Positions 34,617 to 42,579 of a stretch of 42,856 bases of DNA are shown here, one piece after another (the stretch's first letter is position 1; each line of letters opens with the position of its first letter). The stretch is from Caldithrix sp. (GTDB lineage Bacteria > Zhuqueibacterota > Zhuqueibacteria > Oceanimicrobiales > Oceanimicrobiaceae), in assembly GCA_004356825.1 (NCBI GenBank), contig SMXC01000199.1:1-42856 (forward strand). The letters are read 5' to 3'. Below the pieces are notes generated by a model that worked only from the letters and a program-made list of their open reading frames with translations, searched no databases and was not told the DNA's origin. The position numbers were made by a program, and so were the translations under genes.

Positions 34617-35691
34617 AATATTAGTCGAATTAGGCAAGAATGCTTATCCGGTATTTATCGGCGAAGGTATTCTGGAAAACCTGGGGGAGATGCTAAATCT
34701 ATATAACCTCTCCGGGCAAGTTGTGGTTATTTCGGATTTAAATGTTCATAAACATTATGGTGAAGCTCTCACTAAAAGTCTAAATTTCTCCAAAAAAGCC
34801 AGCCATTTGATATTTATTCATGGCGGTGAGAGGTCAAAATCATTCCGTACAATAGAAAAAATATTGACTCAAATGTTGGAGCTTGGATGTGATAGGAATA
34901 GCGTAGTGTTAGCTTTTGGTGGCGGTGTAGTTGGGGATATTGCCGGGTTTGTGGCCTCCGTTTATAAACGCGGTATACCCTATTTACAGGTTCCCACAAC
35001 GCTTTTAGCACAAGTAGATTCGAGTCTCGGGGGAAAGACCGGTGTAAACCATCCGCTCGGCAAAAATATGATTGGAACATTCTATCAACCTAAAATGGTA
35101 TGGACGGATTTGACGGTTTTACAAACGTTACCGAAGCGGGAAATTGTTTGTGGTCTTGGGGAAATTATCAAATATGGTGTAATAAAGGATGCGGAATTGT
35201 TCAAGTTGGTGGAAGACAGGCTGCACGAAATCGTTGCACTTGATTTAGAACTCTTGCAGGAAATTGTTCTGCGCTGCTGTCAAATTAAAGCTGGAATTGT
35301 TGCTGAGGACGAGAAAGAGACCGGCCCCAGGATGGTTCTGAATTTTGGCCACACAATCGGGCATGCACTGGAGGCGGAGATGGGATATAAAAAGATCTCT
35401 CACGGGGAGGCCGTGCTGCTGGGGATGTTGGCAGAAAGCAGAATGGCGTTGAATTTGAATATATTAGACATAGGTGACTTTCAACGCATCGAAAGATTGA
35501 TCTCAAGATTTGAGTTGAGCGGAAAACTAAACAGGGTCGAAGTTGGCAGACTTCTGAAATTTATTAAAGCTGACAAGAAATCCTCATCCGGCCACACAAA
35601 ATTTGTTTTGCCGCGGAAAATTGGTGAAGTTGAAATAGTAGATGAAGTAAGCGAGGATTTGATTAGATCGAGTCTGGCCCCGATTCTTTAG
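34609..35691 (+). CDS. aroB: 3-dehydroquinate synthase
   Basis: AroB converts DAHP to 3-dehydroquinate, the second step of the shikimate pathway. The 360-aa protein shows the NAD-binding 'AFGGGVVGDIAGFVASVYKRGI', 'QVPTTLLAQVDSSLGGKTGVN' , 'GKNMIGTFYQPKMVWTD', 'CGLGEIIKYGVI', 'AEDEKETGPRMVLNFGHTIGHALEAE' (metal-binding His) and 'SHGEAVLLGM'. The sequence follows AroB rather than the related aminoglycoside or valiolone cyclases. No other aro genes are in the window. It is the last plus-strand gene and converges on a minus-strand TPR gene. Confidence 0.95.
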   Translation: MNKILVELGKNAYPVFIGEGILENLGEMLNLYNLSGQVVVISDLNVHKHYGEALTKSLNFSKKASHLIFIHGGERSKSFRTIEKILTQMLELGCDRNSVVLAFGGGVVGDIAGFVASVYKRGIPYLQVPTTLLAQVDSSLGGKTGVNHPLGKNMIGTFYQPKMVWTDLTVLQTLPKREIVCGLGEIIKYGVIKDAELFKLVEDRLHEIVALDLELLQEIVLRCCQIKAGIVAEDEKETGPRMVLNFGHTIGHALEAEMGYKKISHGEAVLLGMLAESRMALNLNILDIGDFQRIERLISRFELSGKLNRVEVGRLLKFIKADKKSSSGHTKFVLPRKIGEVEIVDEVSEDLIRSSLAPIL

Positions 35692-35714
35692 TCGGTTACA
35701 GGTCAATCTTTGCA

Positions 35715-35890
35715 CAAAAGCAGGAAATTTCAGCGAGAGGCGCAAAGATTGGGCAGAGAAAAGAGAGAAAATCCACTCAGCAAGAAAAAGATAATTTTGA
35801 TTTTTTAAGCATGCCGCATAAAGATATTATGCTTCCCGAAAAACTTTGCGTTTTCTTCGCGTCTCTGCGACTTTGCGTGCGTTGTCTTTT
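35715..35890. repeat. Degenerate inverted repeat (CTTTGCG/CGCAAAG family)
   Basis: Left arm near 35731-35747 ('CAGCGAGAGGCGCAAAG') and right arm near 35844-35869 ('CTTTGCGTTTTCTTCGCGTC') are imperfect inverted copies around about 100 bases of AT-rich sequence. The element fills the gap between the convergent aroB and TPR genes. No coding potential was seen in 35692-36008. It resembles the element at 41029-41147 and fragments at the left edge. Confidence 0.55.
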
Positions 35891-36008
35891 GGGTTGCGGC
35901 TTGTCCGCGTGAGGATTTTGAATGAATTGGGACTTATGTGTGGCAGGATCTGCGTCTCAGATTGTTCAAGTTGCATGAGCAAAGTTTAAAGGGCGCGAAC
36001 ATTTTTAG

Positions 36009-37258
36009 CTATCGCTGCAACTTTTTTATCTCGAGTTCTGCATGCAAAATTTGTTTGTAGTACTGCGTTGGCGCATTATTTAAGAAATTTTGAAAAGCAC
36101 GAACTGCCTGCTTTGGTTGCCGTAAGCTTTTGTGGGCGTACCCCTTCCAGTAGTAAGCCCAAAAATATCGCTGGTCCAGTTCAATGACTCTGTTAAATTC
36201 AATTATCGCCTTTTTATATTTGTCTGATAGCTCTCCGCTATTTTGAAGCTAAGTTTCGTATCTTTTGGACTGAGTTTGAGCGCCGCCCGAAAGTCAGTGG
36301 TGGCCTTAGTATAGTGACGTCTGGCACTATGCAGCAAAGCACGCTGATAATAAGCTTCTTTGAAATCAGGATTGCTTTCAATGCAATGTTTAAAGTCTTT
36401 CAACGCTTTTGTGTATGATTTGAGTTTTTTGTACGCCCGGGCACGACTCAAATATGAGTTCAAATACTCCGGATCGATTTCAATAGCTCGATCGAAATCC
36501 GCGATGGCTTTACGGTATGACTTCTTTTGTATCCTTTCAACGCCACGATTATGATAGGCCTCAATCACGACTGTGCTGTGCTCCCAGTCTGGATGGCGGC
36601 GAATGGCAATTTCAAAGTCCTTGATTGCTTTGTCATACTCTCTCTGCAAGCAGTAGGTGAATCCCCGCTCAAAGTAACCAAAGCCATAAGCCGGGTCCAG
36701 CGTGATCGCCCGGGTCATATCTGCGATTGCTTCCTCAGACCGAGAGAGTTTTGCATAAAACTTTGCCCGGAAGATGTATGGCAAAGCGATATCCGGTGCA
36801 AGATTTATAGCTTGTGTAAACGCTTTTTCGGCCTTTTCATAGTTTTCCCGGCTGACTAGAATGTCTGCGTGAATGATGTGAGCCGGGAAGTAGCCCTCGT
36901 TTTGTTTCACAACTTTGTTTATTTGCTTTAGGGCTTTCTTTGATTTGGCATTTAATTCCTCATGGACGGCTTTGAAAATATTTGCGGCATTCTTTTTTTT
37001 GAGCCGATTGTTAGTCACATCGTTGAGAATAGTCAAATATAGCGAGGATGTGTGATGGGCTTGCCAAAACCTTGAAGATTCCTCAAACTTTTTTCTGGCC
37101 GGGTCAAATTTTTTCTTTTTGGACAGTTTAACACCTTCACTTAACGCAGTATTGTTGGCAAAGGAATCAACTAAGCCGTTTGAGCCCGGGCTATAAATTG
37201 GTAAAAAGGCTAATAAGAAGAAGAATGGAGTTGCTGCAAGAGTTACTTTTAATTTCAT
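36009..37258 (-). pseudogene. Exported TPR protein, frameshifted near its 3' end
   Basis: The intact part (36203-37258, 351 aa) has a signal peptide ('KVTLAATPFFFLLAFLPIYS') and about eight TPR units ('AIADMTRAITLDPAYGFGYFERGFTYC', 'AIADFDRAIEIDPEYLNSYLSRARAY'). After 'KLSFKIAESYQTN' the frame is lost and ends, but another frame downstream continues with clear TPR sequence: 'KYKKAIIEFNRVIELDQRYF' and 'AHKSLRQPKQAVRAFQNFL' to a stop at 36009-36011. Adding one A to the AAAA run (plus-strand TTTT at 36241-36244) gives one 416-aa protein through 'SFKNSGELSDKYKKAI'. It may be a true mutation or a homopolymer error. It likely acts in the periplasm as a protein-interaction scaffold. Confidence 0.8.
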
Positions 37259-38019
37259 GTGCTGTCCTTTTTTCTCGCTGATTCTGTATTCAAGACCCGC
37301 CTGTTCCCCAATTTGCTATACCAATCCCTCCTATGATTAACGCTGGAAATGCTAAAGGGTGAGAATAGAGGTGAAGTTAAAAAAGTGGTGATTTTCCGAT
37401 AACTGCATTATTCCGTGCTTAAAAGCATGTTAACTCATTGAAACAATTTTATATTAAGGATTTCTGTTTTAAGAAGCAAGATTTTTTGGGGAAGGGTGGG
37501 TTAATCCTTGCGGTTTTCTTCTACGCTATGCTCTTTAACAATGTCTCAGGAGAGCAATGATTCGCGGATAAGTTCCCCGGAAGCAAAGACAATAATTAGG
37601 ATACCCAGGCAGGTCAAAATTAAAACATTTTCTCAGCCAGTTTGTGCCGCTGGAGAGTGAGGCCGCCCAGGAGACTTGCGAGAGAGAACAGGCCGAAACT
37701 GAAGTAGAGACAACCAGGACATTTCTAAAAAAACGGAACGCTTGAGGAGTTTATGCACGGCGAGTGCAGCAGACTTCCTTTGTGCTCTGATAATGATGGA
37801 ACTCGTCGTGAATTCTGCTATATCGAATCGATGTAGACATGATCAAATAACGCAACTCCAGGCAGGAGCAGGAGGGGCGTTATCCAGGTGGCTGCGTTTT
37901 CCATTTATCGTTGAAATTCAACAAAAGGACATTAGCAGGGAATCAGGCGCTTATGTTTTTTTATTGAGAATCAGTTGTGTCTAATTTGATTTAACGATTT
38001 ACGATCTCTGATTTACAAG
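37259..38019. other. Long intergenic region with no intact gene
   Basis: This 761-base stretch lies upstream of the minus-strand TPR gene and downstream of trhO. It should contain the TPR promoter, but none is convincing. A near-palindrome TGCTTAAAAGCA sits at about 37417-37428. A possible decayed membrane-protein gene lies on the minus strand at about 37550-37710. The ORF-track entry at 37742-37984 has no recognisable features and no ribosome site and is not called. Confidence 0.5.
37548..37710 (-). pseudogene. Possible remnant of a small membrane-protein gene
   Basis: On the minus strand, one frame reads 'CLYFSFGLFSLASLLGG' and on to 'LTLQRHKLAEKM' before a stop; a neighbouring frame continues 'LTCLGILIIVFASGELIRES' to a stop near 37550. 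Joined by one shift they give two membrane helices linked by a basic loop. An in-frame stop just upstream and the lack of a start suggest a decayed gene. It may also be chance hydrophobic sequence. Confidence 0.25.
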
Positions 38020-38853
38020 CTACTTTTCTGCACAATCCGGACACGAAACTCCTGGCACAAACTCCGGCGATTGCTGCTCTTCAACCGTGACCGGCTTAAA
38101 ACAGCGAGCGCATTGAGCCGTTCCGGTTTCTGCTAATTGACTGTTAAGTGAAATCCGTTCGTCAAAAACAAAGCATTCGCCTTCAAAATGAGACTCGCCG
38201 CACGCTTCAAAATATTTTAAGATGCCGCCCTCAAGTTGATACACCTGCTTGAAGCCCTGCTGCTGCAGCAAAGGCGTGGCTTTCTCACAGCGGATGCCGC
38301 CGGTGCAGAACATCACCAGCGGTTTTTCTTTCAGTTCAGGATCTAATTTTCCGGCGGCGTCCGGGAAAGAACGAAATGATTTGATATCTAAATGGCGCGC
38401 CTTTTTGAAAGTTCCGAAATCAACTTCAAACCTGTTTCTCGTGTCCAGCAGAGTAATATTCCGCCCTTCATCAAGCCATCTTTTCAGCTCTTGCGGGGAA
38501 AGATGGGTGCCGTTTGATTGCTTCGGCTGAAGGGTTGCATCCATGGGGATGAGTTCATCTTTGATTTTCACCCGCATCCGTTTGAACGGCTGGCGATCGC
38601 TTAGACTGGTTTTGTAAGTCAAACCCGAAAACTCTCTGTGATAGAGAAAGCATTGCCAGAATATTTCGATATCTTTTTTAGGTCCGGCGAGAAATAAATT
38701 GATTCCCTCTTTGCTGAGTAAAATCGTGCCTTTTAGATTGCTCTTTTTTGACAAAGCATTTAATTCTTTTTTTAATTGAATGGGACGCTTGCCGGTCAGC
38801 GCAACGAATTTGTAAGCTGCGATGTTTAGAATTTTTACCCGGTTTGTTGTCAT
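38020..38853 (-). CDS. trhO: tRNA uridine(34) hydroxylase (rhodanese-domain protein)
   Basis: TrhO (YceA) makes 5-hydroxyuridine at the wobble position of certain tRNAs using oxygen. Counting from the ORF-track start, the protein shows 'ILNIAAYKFVAL', 'LKGTILLSKEGINLFLAG', the rhodanese part with 'LLDTRNRFEVDFGTFKKA', and the active-site loop 'VMFCTGGIRCEKA' (Cys190 and Cys196). A C-terminal CxxC pair ('CARC', 'CPDC') is typical. The track starts at a GTG (38874), but that part overlaps a repeat-like 'agccacagattctcacg'; I prefer the ATG at 38853 ('MTTNRVKILNIA'), giving 277 aa. Confidence 0.92.
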   Translation of the reverse strand: MTTNRVKILNIAAYKFVALTGKRPIQLKKELNALSKKSNLKGTILLSKEGINLFLAGPKKDIEIFWQCFLYHREFSGLTYKTSLSDRQPFKRMRVKIKDELIPMDATLQPKQSNGTHLSPQELKRWLDEGRNITLLDTRNRFEVDFGTFKKARHLDIKSFRSFPDAAGKLDPELKEKPLVMFCTGGIRCEKATPLLQQQGFKQVYQLEGGILKYFEACGESHFEGECFVFDERISLNSQLAETGTAQCARCFKPVTVEEQQSPEFVPGVSCPDCAEK

Positions 38854-38867
38854 GTTGAAAGAATTAT

Positions 38868-38902
38868 TAGCCACAGATTCTCACGAATTCGCACCGATGA
38901 TT
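38868..38902. repeat. Fragment of a 'CCACAGATT' intergenic repeat
   Basis: 'agccacagattctcacgaattcgcaccgatga' resembles the degenerate 'ccacagattacacagatt' repeats dispersed in many uncultured bacterial genomes. It sits directly upstream of the likely trhO ATG. Confidence 0.4.
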
Positions 38903-39031
38903 GTGAAACATTAAAGTTTTTTACTTATAACGACTAGCATCACAAGTTGCTGGCCCGATGCGAAAATTTAAAAAAATGCACCAGCTATCTTTTTGAATTC
39001 AATTGTTAGGTACTTTCTAAGTTCCACTTTT

Positions 39032-39952
39032 TTATTTGATAAATCTGTGAATCGCTTCGTTAGCGTTATCCTGAAATGTTTTGTTGTTCAAATCATCAAA
39101 AATTGTCCCCTGATCTATTGTTGGACCAGTGAGAACTGACTTTTTACTCCCGTAAAAAACACCGCTCTTATACGACTCATCATTTAGCCCGTCTACGTAT
39201 CGCTTGGCGCCTTCTTCCAACTTGTGCATTAAACCAAACATTGGCATCAATCTAAGACCAACATGGGTAAACATGAACTTCATAAAAGGAGGAAGATCGT
39301 TCATTACGCCGGTTCCACTGGTTCCCCCTGGACTCATGGTGACAAATCGAATGTCTGGATACTTACGAGCTATCGAGGACATCCACAAAGCGGCCATGTA
39401 TTTGACCGGTCCATATGCGACCATAGGGTCAATCTTTTTTCCAAAGAATGATCCGTCACATATAGACTCAAATTCGTTCACAGATGACGTTTTTAGTTCG
39501 GGTCGTTTCATGCCCATTTTGGGGACGCCTCTGGCCGCTTCCGATCCTGCATACAATGCCATTTTGGTCAACTTCTTGGCTTTCAAAAGCTCCTCTGCCA
39601 AAACCACGTGTCCCAGAACGTTTACGGCAAACAATTGCAGGACTCCGTCCACAGTCTTGTCACCGAAATTTTTTCCACCCATACCCCCTGCATTCATAAC
39701 TAGGGCTGCAACCGGTTCGTCCAATGACTCAACAGCAGATCTAACGGAATTCAAATTTGAGACATCCATAAGAACAATTTCGAACACTGATTTGCCCGTC
39801 GATTCCTCCAACGCCAGTTTGGCGGCCTTCGCTCTCTCTTCGTTTCTGCAAGCCAAGTAGATTCTTTCAGTTCCAGCCTGTAAAGCTAATTGCCTTGCGC
39901 ACTCTTTGCCTAACCCTCCATTTGCGCCTGTTATCAAAATACTTTTCATCAT
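39032..39952 (-). CDS. Short-chain dehydrogenase/reductase
   Basis: This 306-aa SDR has the cofactor loop 'ILITGANGGLGKECARQLA' (TGxxxGxG, residues about 8-15), 'LVMNAGGMG' (NAG motif), 'ALYAGSEAARG' as the region of the catalytic Ser, and the active-site YxxxK as 'VAYGPVKYMAALW'. 'VTMSPGGTSGTG' follows. The layout is like retinol-dehydrogenase or protochlorophyllide-reductase-like SDRs, which act on hydrophobic alcohols or ketones; the substrate is not predictable. AAGGAG lies six bases before the first of two ATGs. It stands between trhO and a CDGSH gene, with about 157 bases on each side, so it may be its own unit. Confidence 0.88.
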   Translation of the reverse strand: MMKSILITGANGGLGKECARQLALQAGTERIYLACRNEERAKAAKLALEESTGKSVFEIVLMDVSNLNSVRSAVESLDEPVAALVMNAGGMGGKNFGDKTVDGVLQLFAVNVLGHVVLAEELLKAKKLTKMALYAGSEAARGVPKMGMKRPELKTSSVNEFESICDGSFFGKKIDPMVAYGPVKYMAALWMSSIARKYPDIRFVTMSPGGTSGTGVMNDLPPFMKFMFTHVGLRLMPMFGLMHKLEEGAKRYVDGLNDESYKSGVFYGSKKSVLTGPTIDQGTIFDDLNNKTFQDNANEAIHRFIK

Positions 39953-40110
39953 TCGTAACTCCTTTTCTCAAAGCGCCATAGTAAGAGGTCGGGTCTCGTC
40001 TTCACTTGCCCACAAACTTGACTCCTTCGCCGGTGGTCTCCTCTTTAACAATACCCTCACCTTTCTATCCCAAAATTCTGCAAAAGCCCATATTCCCCAA
40101 AAGTGAGGTA

Positions 40111-40752
40111 CTAGTTCTTCGGATCGTCAAAGTTGTTAGACCAATGTGCGCCGTCACAAAATGGTTTGTTTTTTGAGCCGCCGCATCGGCACATTGTGAA
40201 ATGTTCTTTTGAGGCGCCTTCGCCACGTTCGGTATCGAGAAGATCCGGGCCACCGGAAACCACATAAGGTCCGTTCGGGGCAACAAAGATAGCCGGCTCG
40301 CCCTCCCGGTCGCGATTTTCGACACTGTCAATGGAATAGCTAATCGCCCCGGACGGGCACTGCTTAACCGTGGCGCTGATTTCATCAGGGCCGGCGCCGT
40401 GCGGATCGATAAAGGGTTCTTGTCGCAGCCGGAAAACCGCGGGCAGTCCATCCGTGCAGCGACCGGCATGTGCGCAAATGCCGCGATTGTCGTGAACGGT
40501 TATTTTAGCCCCTTCATAGTTCTCGCGTTTGTCCGCAAGGCGGCCATCAAGTTTGGCAGAGGAGAAGCCGATTTTTGCATGCGTTCCATCGCAGAAAGGT
40601 TTGTTGGCCGAGCCGCCGCACCGGCAAAGCGCTATCGACGCTTTGGTTGCAATTGAACCTTTTTGATTGGTAAAGTTCTCAAGGTCTTTTACCAGGTAAG
40701 GTCCATCAGGAGTCGGATTGATGCTTGGTTTGGATATGTTTTCTGAAGCCAT
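40111..40752 (-). CDS. Double CDGSH iron-sulfur protein with central ferredoxin-like (Fer4_19) domain
   Basis: The 213-aa protein has two CDGSH [2Fe-2S] sites: Cys43, Cys45, Cys54, His58 ('CRCGGSANKPFCDGTH') and Cys188, Cys190, Cys199, His203 ('CRCGGSKNKPFCDGAH'). Between them lies a DUF1271/Fer4_19 ferredoxin-like segment ('GICAHAGRCTDGLPAVF' and 'VKQCPSGAISY', Cys93, Cys99, Cys132). This type of protein transfers electrons or stores iron-sulfur clusters. AAGGAG lies eight bases before the ATG. It is downstream of a zinc-ribbon gene and PaaB/PaaC-like genes, so it may serve as an electron carrier for that oxygenase (inference). Confidence 0.92.
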   Translation of the reverse strand: MASENISKPSINPTPDGPYLVKDLENFTNQKGSIATKASIALCRCGGSANKPFCDGTHAKIGFSSAKLDGRLADKRENYEGAKITVHDNRGICAHAGRCTDGLPAVFRLRQEPFIDPHGAGPDEISATVKQCPSGAISYSIDSVENRDREGEPAIFVAPNGPYVVSGGPDLLDTERGEGASKEHFTMCRCGGSKNKPFCDGAHWSNNFDDPKN

Positions 40753-40811
40753 ATGAATCTCCTTTTACTTTTTAATTTTGAGGAGTCAGCAAGGTGGATT
40801 AAGCTATCAAG

Positions 40812-41012
40812 CTAATTGTCTTTTGAATTGGATTTTTTTAAATAATCGGGCAGATCAAGATGGGAGTCATCCTCCCCCCACTTTATCCACTCAAATGCAG
40901 ATTTGCAGTCAAGGCAAAAGTGGGGCGTCACCATAATAGAGGTGCCAAAATCGGATTGTTTTTCGGTATTCGTCGAGCCGCAGAACGTGCATTTTTTATT
41001 TTGGTTTTTCAT
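40812..41012 (-). CDS. PaaD C-terminal-like zinc-ribbon protein
   Basis: The short product (66 aa from the ATG at 41012; 73 aa from the GTG at 41033) carries two CxxC motifs: 'KCTFCGSTNTEKQSDFG' and 'MVTPHFCLDCKSAFEWIKW'. The pattern CxxCGS...S-FG-T...CxxC...F...K is that of the zinc beta-ribbon at the C terminus of PaaD, here encoded as a free-standing gene. The GTG start would lie inside an inverted-repeat arm, so I favour the ATG. PaaD is needed to assemble the phenylacetyl-CoA epoxidase. The MIP18-like half of PaaD is at the window's right edge. Confidence 0.8.
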   Translation of the reverse strand: MKNQNKKCTFCGSTNTEKQSDFGTSIMVTPHFCLDCKSAFEWIKWGEDDSHLDLPDYLKKSNSKDN

Positions 41013-41028
41013 TTTATTCAGTGTTTTT

Positions 41029-41147
41029 GCCACGGTAGCACAGAGAACTCAGAGCAAAATAATTACTGAGACTGATTTTTAAAGACGATTCAAAATGCGA
41101 ACTTATATTTCTTAATAATGCCTCTGAGATCTCTGCGCCTCTGTGGC
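41029..41147. repeat. MITE-like element with 26-bp imperfect inverted repeats
   Basis: GCCACGGTAGCACAGAGAAC... at 41029-41054 and its complement at 41122-41147 match at 21 of 26 positions around a 67-base AT-rich centre. It sits between the PaaC-like gene and the zinc-ribbon gene and belongs to the same CTCTGTG family as the elements at the left edge. No coding content. Confidence 0.75.
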
Positions 41148-41166
41148 GATTCGCGTTAAATCTAAC

Positions 41167-42018
41167 TCAACTTAGTTTAAAAACTTTGTTCTTGCTGCCA
41201 CGCAGATGATAGAGGATTTCTGGGTCAGGGCCTGTTTTGGTTAGACGGCGAGTTTTAGGATCCCAGCTATCCCATTCAAAGGTTGTGTTCAGCCGCCACG
41301 TTCCATTGGCCTTTGACAGACCGAGATCAACTCCCAAACTAGCAGCCAGATTTCCTAATTCAGAAAGATATTTGTCTAAAATTTCCGAGCTGCTTTCGGA
41401 CTTAATTCCTGCTTGTACCAAAACCCGATCGTATTCTGAATCCGGCGGCCCAAACCACTCCACAACTTTAACCAGCGCATTTTGGGCGCTTTTTTGAATT
41501 GCCTGTTTGGTCTCAGCGCTTTTTTTAGACAGCGTTCGGAACCATCCTTGGCCGTGATGAATGTGGTACCTTTCTTCTTCGAGCATTTTCTCCAGGCTCA
41601 TGTGCAACGGTTTAAACGAGGAATTTCTCATTGAGAGGAGTAAGGTAGTCACGGCTAAATCAACGACGTAATTGACGGCGACAATGTCCGGCCAGCTTTT
41701 TATTTCATTATCAAGGTAAGAAATATTGGCGAATTCCTCGGGTTTAGCCGATTCAACCAATTTTTCAGGATCATCTTTATAGTGTTTGGTTAAAAGTGCA
41801 TGCAAAAGGCGGACGTGTCCTAACTCCGACTGGCATAAGGAGCAGAAGGCCACCGCAGCCTCAATTTCCGGTGGTCCGAAGGTCCATTCGCCGTAATGAT
41901 ATCCTAAAAGCAGCTTGGTATCGGCGCAGGCTAAAAGAAGATAGCGGAGAGCTTCTTTGCATTCGGGAGTCATGCCTTCGGTTGATTCAAAGATTGTCTG
42001 TGTTGTTGATTTCTTCAT
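41167..42018 (-). CDS. paaC: PaaC-like subunit of a phenylacetyl-CoA epoxidase-type oxygenase
   Basis: The 283-aa helical protein belongs to the PaaA/PaaC ferritin-like family. Matches include 'LLACADTKLLLGYHYGEWTFG', 'AVAFCSLCQSELGHVRLLHALL', 'VNYVVDLAVTTLLLSMRNSSF' and 'LEEERYHIHHGQGWFRTL', which follow PaaC more than the catalytic PaaA. In the known complex PaaC is the structural partner of PaaA. 'AAGAGA' precedes the ATG. No paaA or paaE is visible; they could lie beyond the right edge. The true substrate of this complex is uncertain. Confidence 0.85.
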   Translation of the reverse strand: MKKSTTQTIFESTEGMTPECKEALRYLLLACADTKLLLGYHYGEWTFGPPEIEAAVAFCSLCQSELGHVRLLHALLTKHYKDDPEKLVESAKPEEFANISYLDNEIKSWPDIVAVNYVVDLAVTTLLLSMRNSSFKPLHMSLEKMLEEERYHIHHGQGWFRTLSKKSAETKQAIQKSAQNALVKVVEWFGPPDSEYDRVLVQAGIKSESSSEILDKYLSELGNLAASLGVDLGLSKANGTWRLNTTFEWDSWDPKTRRLTKTGPDPEILYHLRGSKNKVFKLS

Positions 42019-42132
42019 TCTCTTAAGTTTGATAAAGTTATTTTAACATAATGGTAGCAAATGTATCGGGTACGAGGATATAAGGTAGGGGATACCTAGG
42101 TTAATCCTTATTTCCTTTTCACCTATTCCTCC

Positions 42133-42348
42133 TCAGTTCCCCCAGAGAGGAATTTTACTGTCATGAGTAACTTGAATTACGGATTTTCGCGGGATGACAC
42201 ACATCTCCACCCATTTTTCTTCGTCATACATCGTCCAGGCGTACACTTTGGCGAGTTCGTCATCGGAGGCATTTAAGCTGCCGACATGTTGCAGCGTTTC
42301 TTGGTGCGTTTTGCGGGCAAATACTTCATAAACCTGATCTTGATCCAT
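42133..42348 (-). CDS. paaB: PaaB-like small subunit
   Basis: The 71-aa protein shows the PaaB pattern 'VYEVFARKTHQETLQHVGSL' and 'NASDDELAKVYAWTMYDEEKWVEMCVIPR', where PaaB-type proteins have 'HVGSLHA' and a 'W.VP' end. It is shorter than the usual 90-95 aa. AGGAG lies six bases before the ATG. PaaB links PaaA-PaaC pairs in the epoxidase complex. The paaC-like gene follows after 114 bases. Confidence 0.85.
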   Translation of the reverse strand: MDQDQVYEVFARKTHQETLQHVGSLNASDDELAKVYAWTMYDEEKWVEMCVIPRKSVIQVTHDSKIPLWGN

Positions 42349-42426
42349 CTAATCTCCTAATTCTGGAAAATATCCGCAAATCTTTTACCTTTGTTCACCC
42401 ATTAACGCTGAAGTAATTATCAGCAG

Positions 42427-42545
42427 TCATAACGCTGCGCTGTCATTATCGTAGGCTGTTTTGCGACTCTCAATAATGACGCCGAAGGCAGAGAATCTTA
42501 TGACTTAATGACGTTTTTTGTCATTCACTTCGCTGTCATTTGGGT
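42427..42545. repeat. Intergenic repeat rich in GTCATT/AATGAC
   Basis: The gap between the MIP18-like gene and paaB holds GTCATTAT/ATAATGAC (42442-42449 with 42473-42480), a compact hairpin AATGAC-GTTTTTT-GTCATT (42507-42525), and more GTCATT copies around 'gccgaaggcagagaatc'. It resembles the 'TGTCATTCTGAGCGAAGCGAAGAATC' type of dispersed element. The hairpin could affect transcription between the two genes. Confidence 0.6.
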
Positions 42546-42579
42546 TGCTATTGCTCAAAAAATAAAAAAAACACATTGA

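Noticed and set aside
34609-35691. aroB read as an aminocyclitol (DOI or valiolone) synthase because of the adjacent dehydrogenase
   Set aside because: Active-site and NAD-binding segments follow AroB closely, and no other aminocyclitol genes are present.
37742-37984. 80-aa plus-strand ORF
   Set aside because: No ribosome site, no recognisable sequence pattern, cysteine- and arginine-rich composition typical of chance ORFs.
38925-39017. Integron attC-like site downstream of the SDR gene (ACCTAAC on the minus strand, TAAC/GTTA ends, GCTGG/CCAGC inner pair)
   Set aside because: The inner arms do not pair well beyond five bases, the far end (GTTATAA) departs from GTTRRRY, and no integrase or second site is present.
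39204-39860. 218-aa plus-strand ORF opposite the SDR gene
   Set aside because: Long but antisense to a protein with all SDR motifs; shadow.
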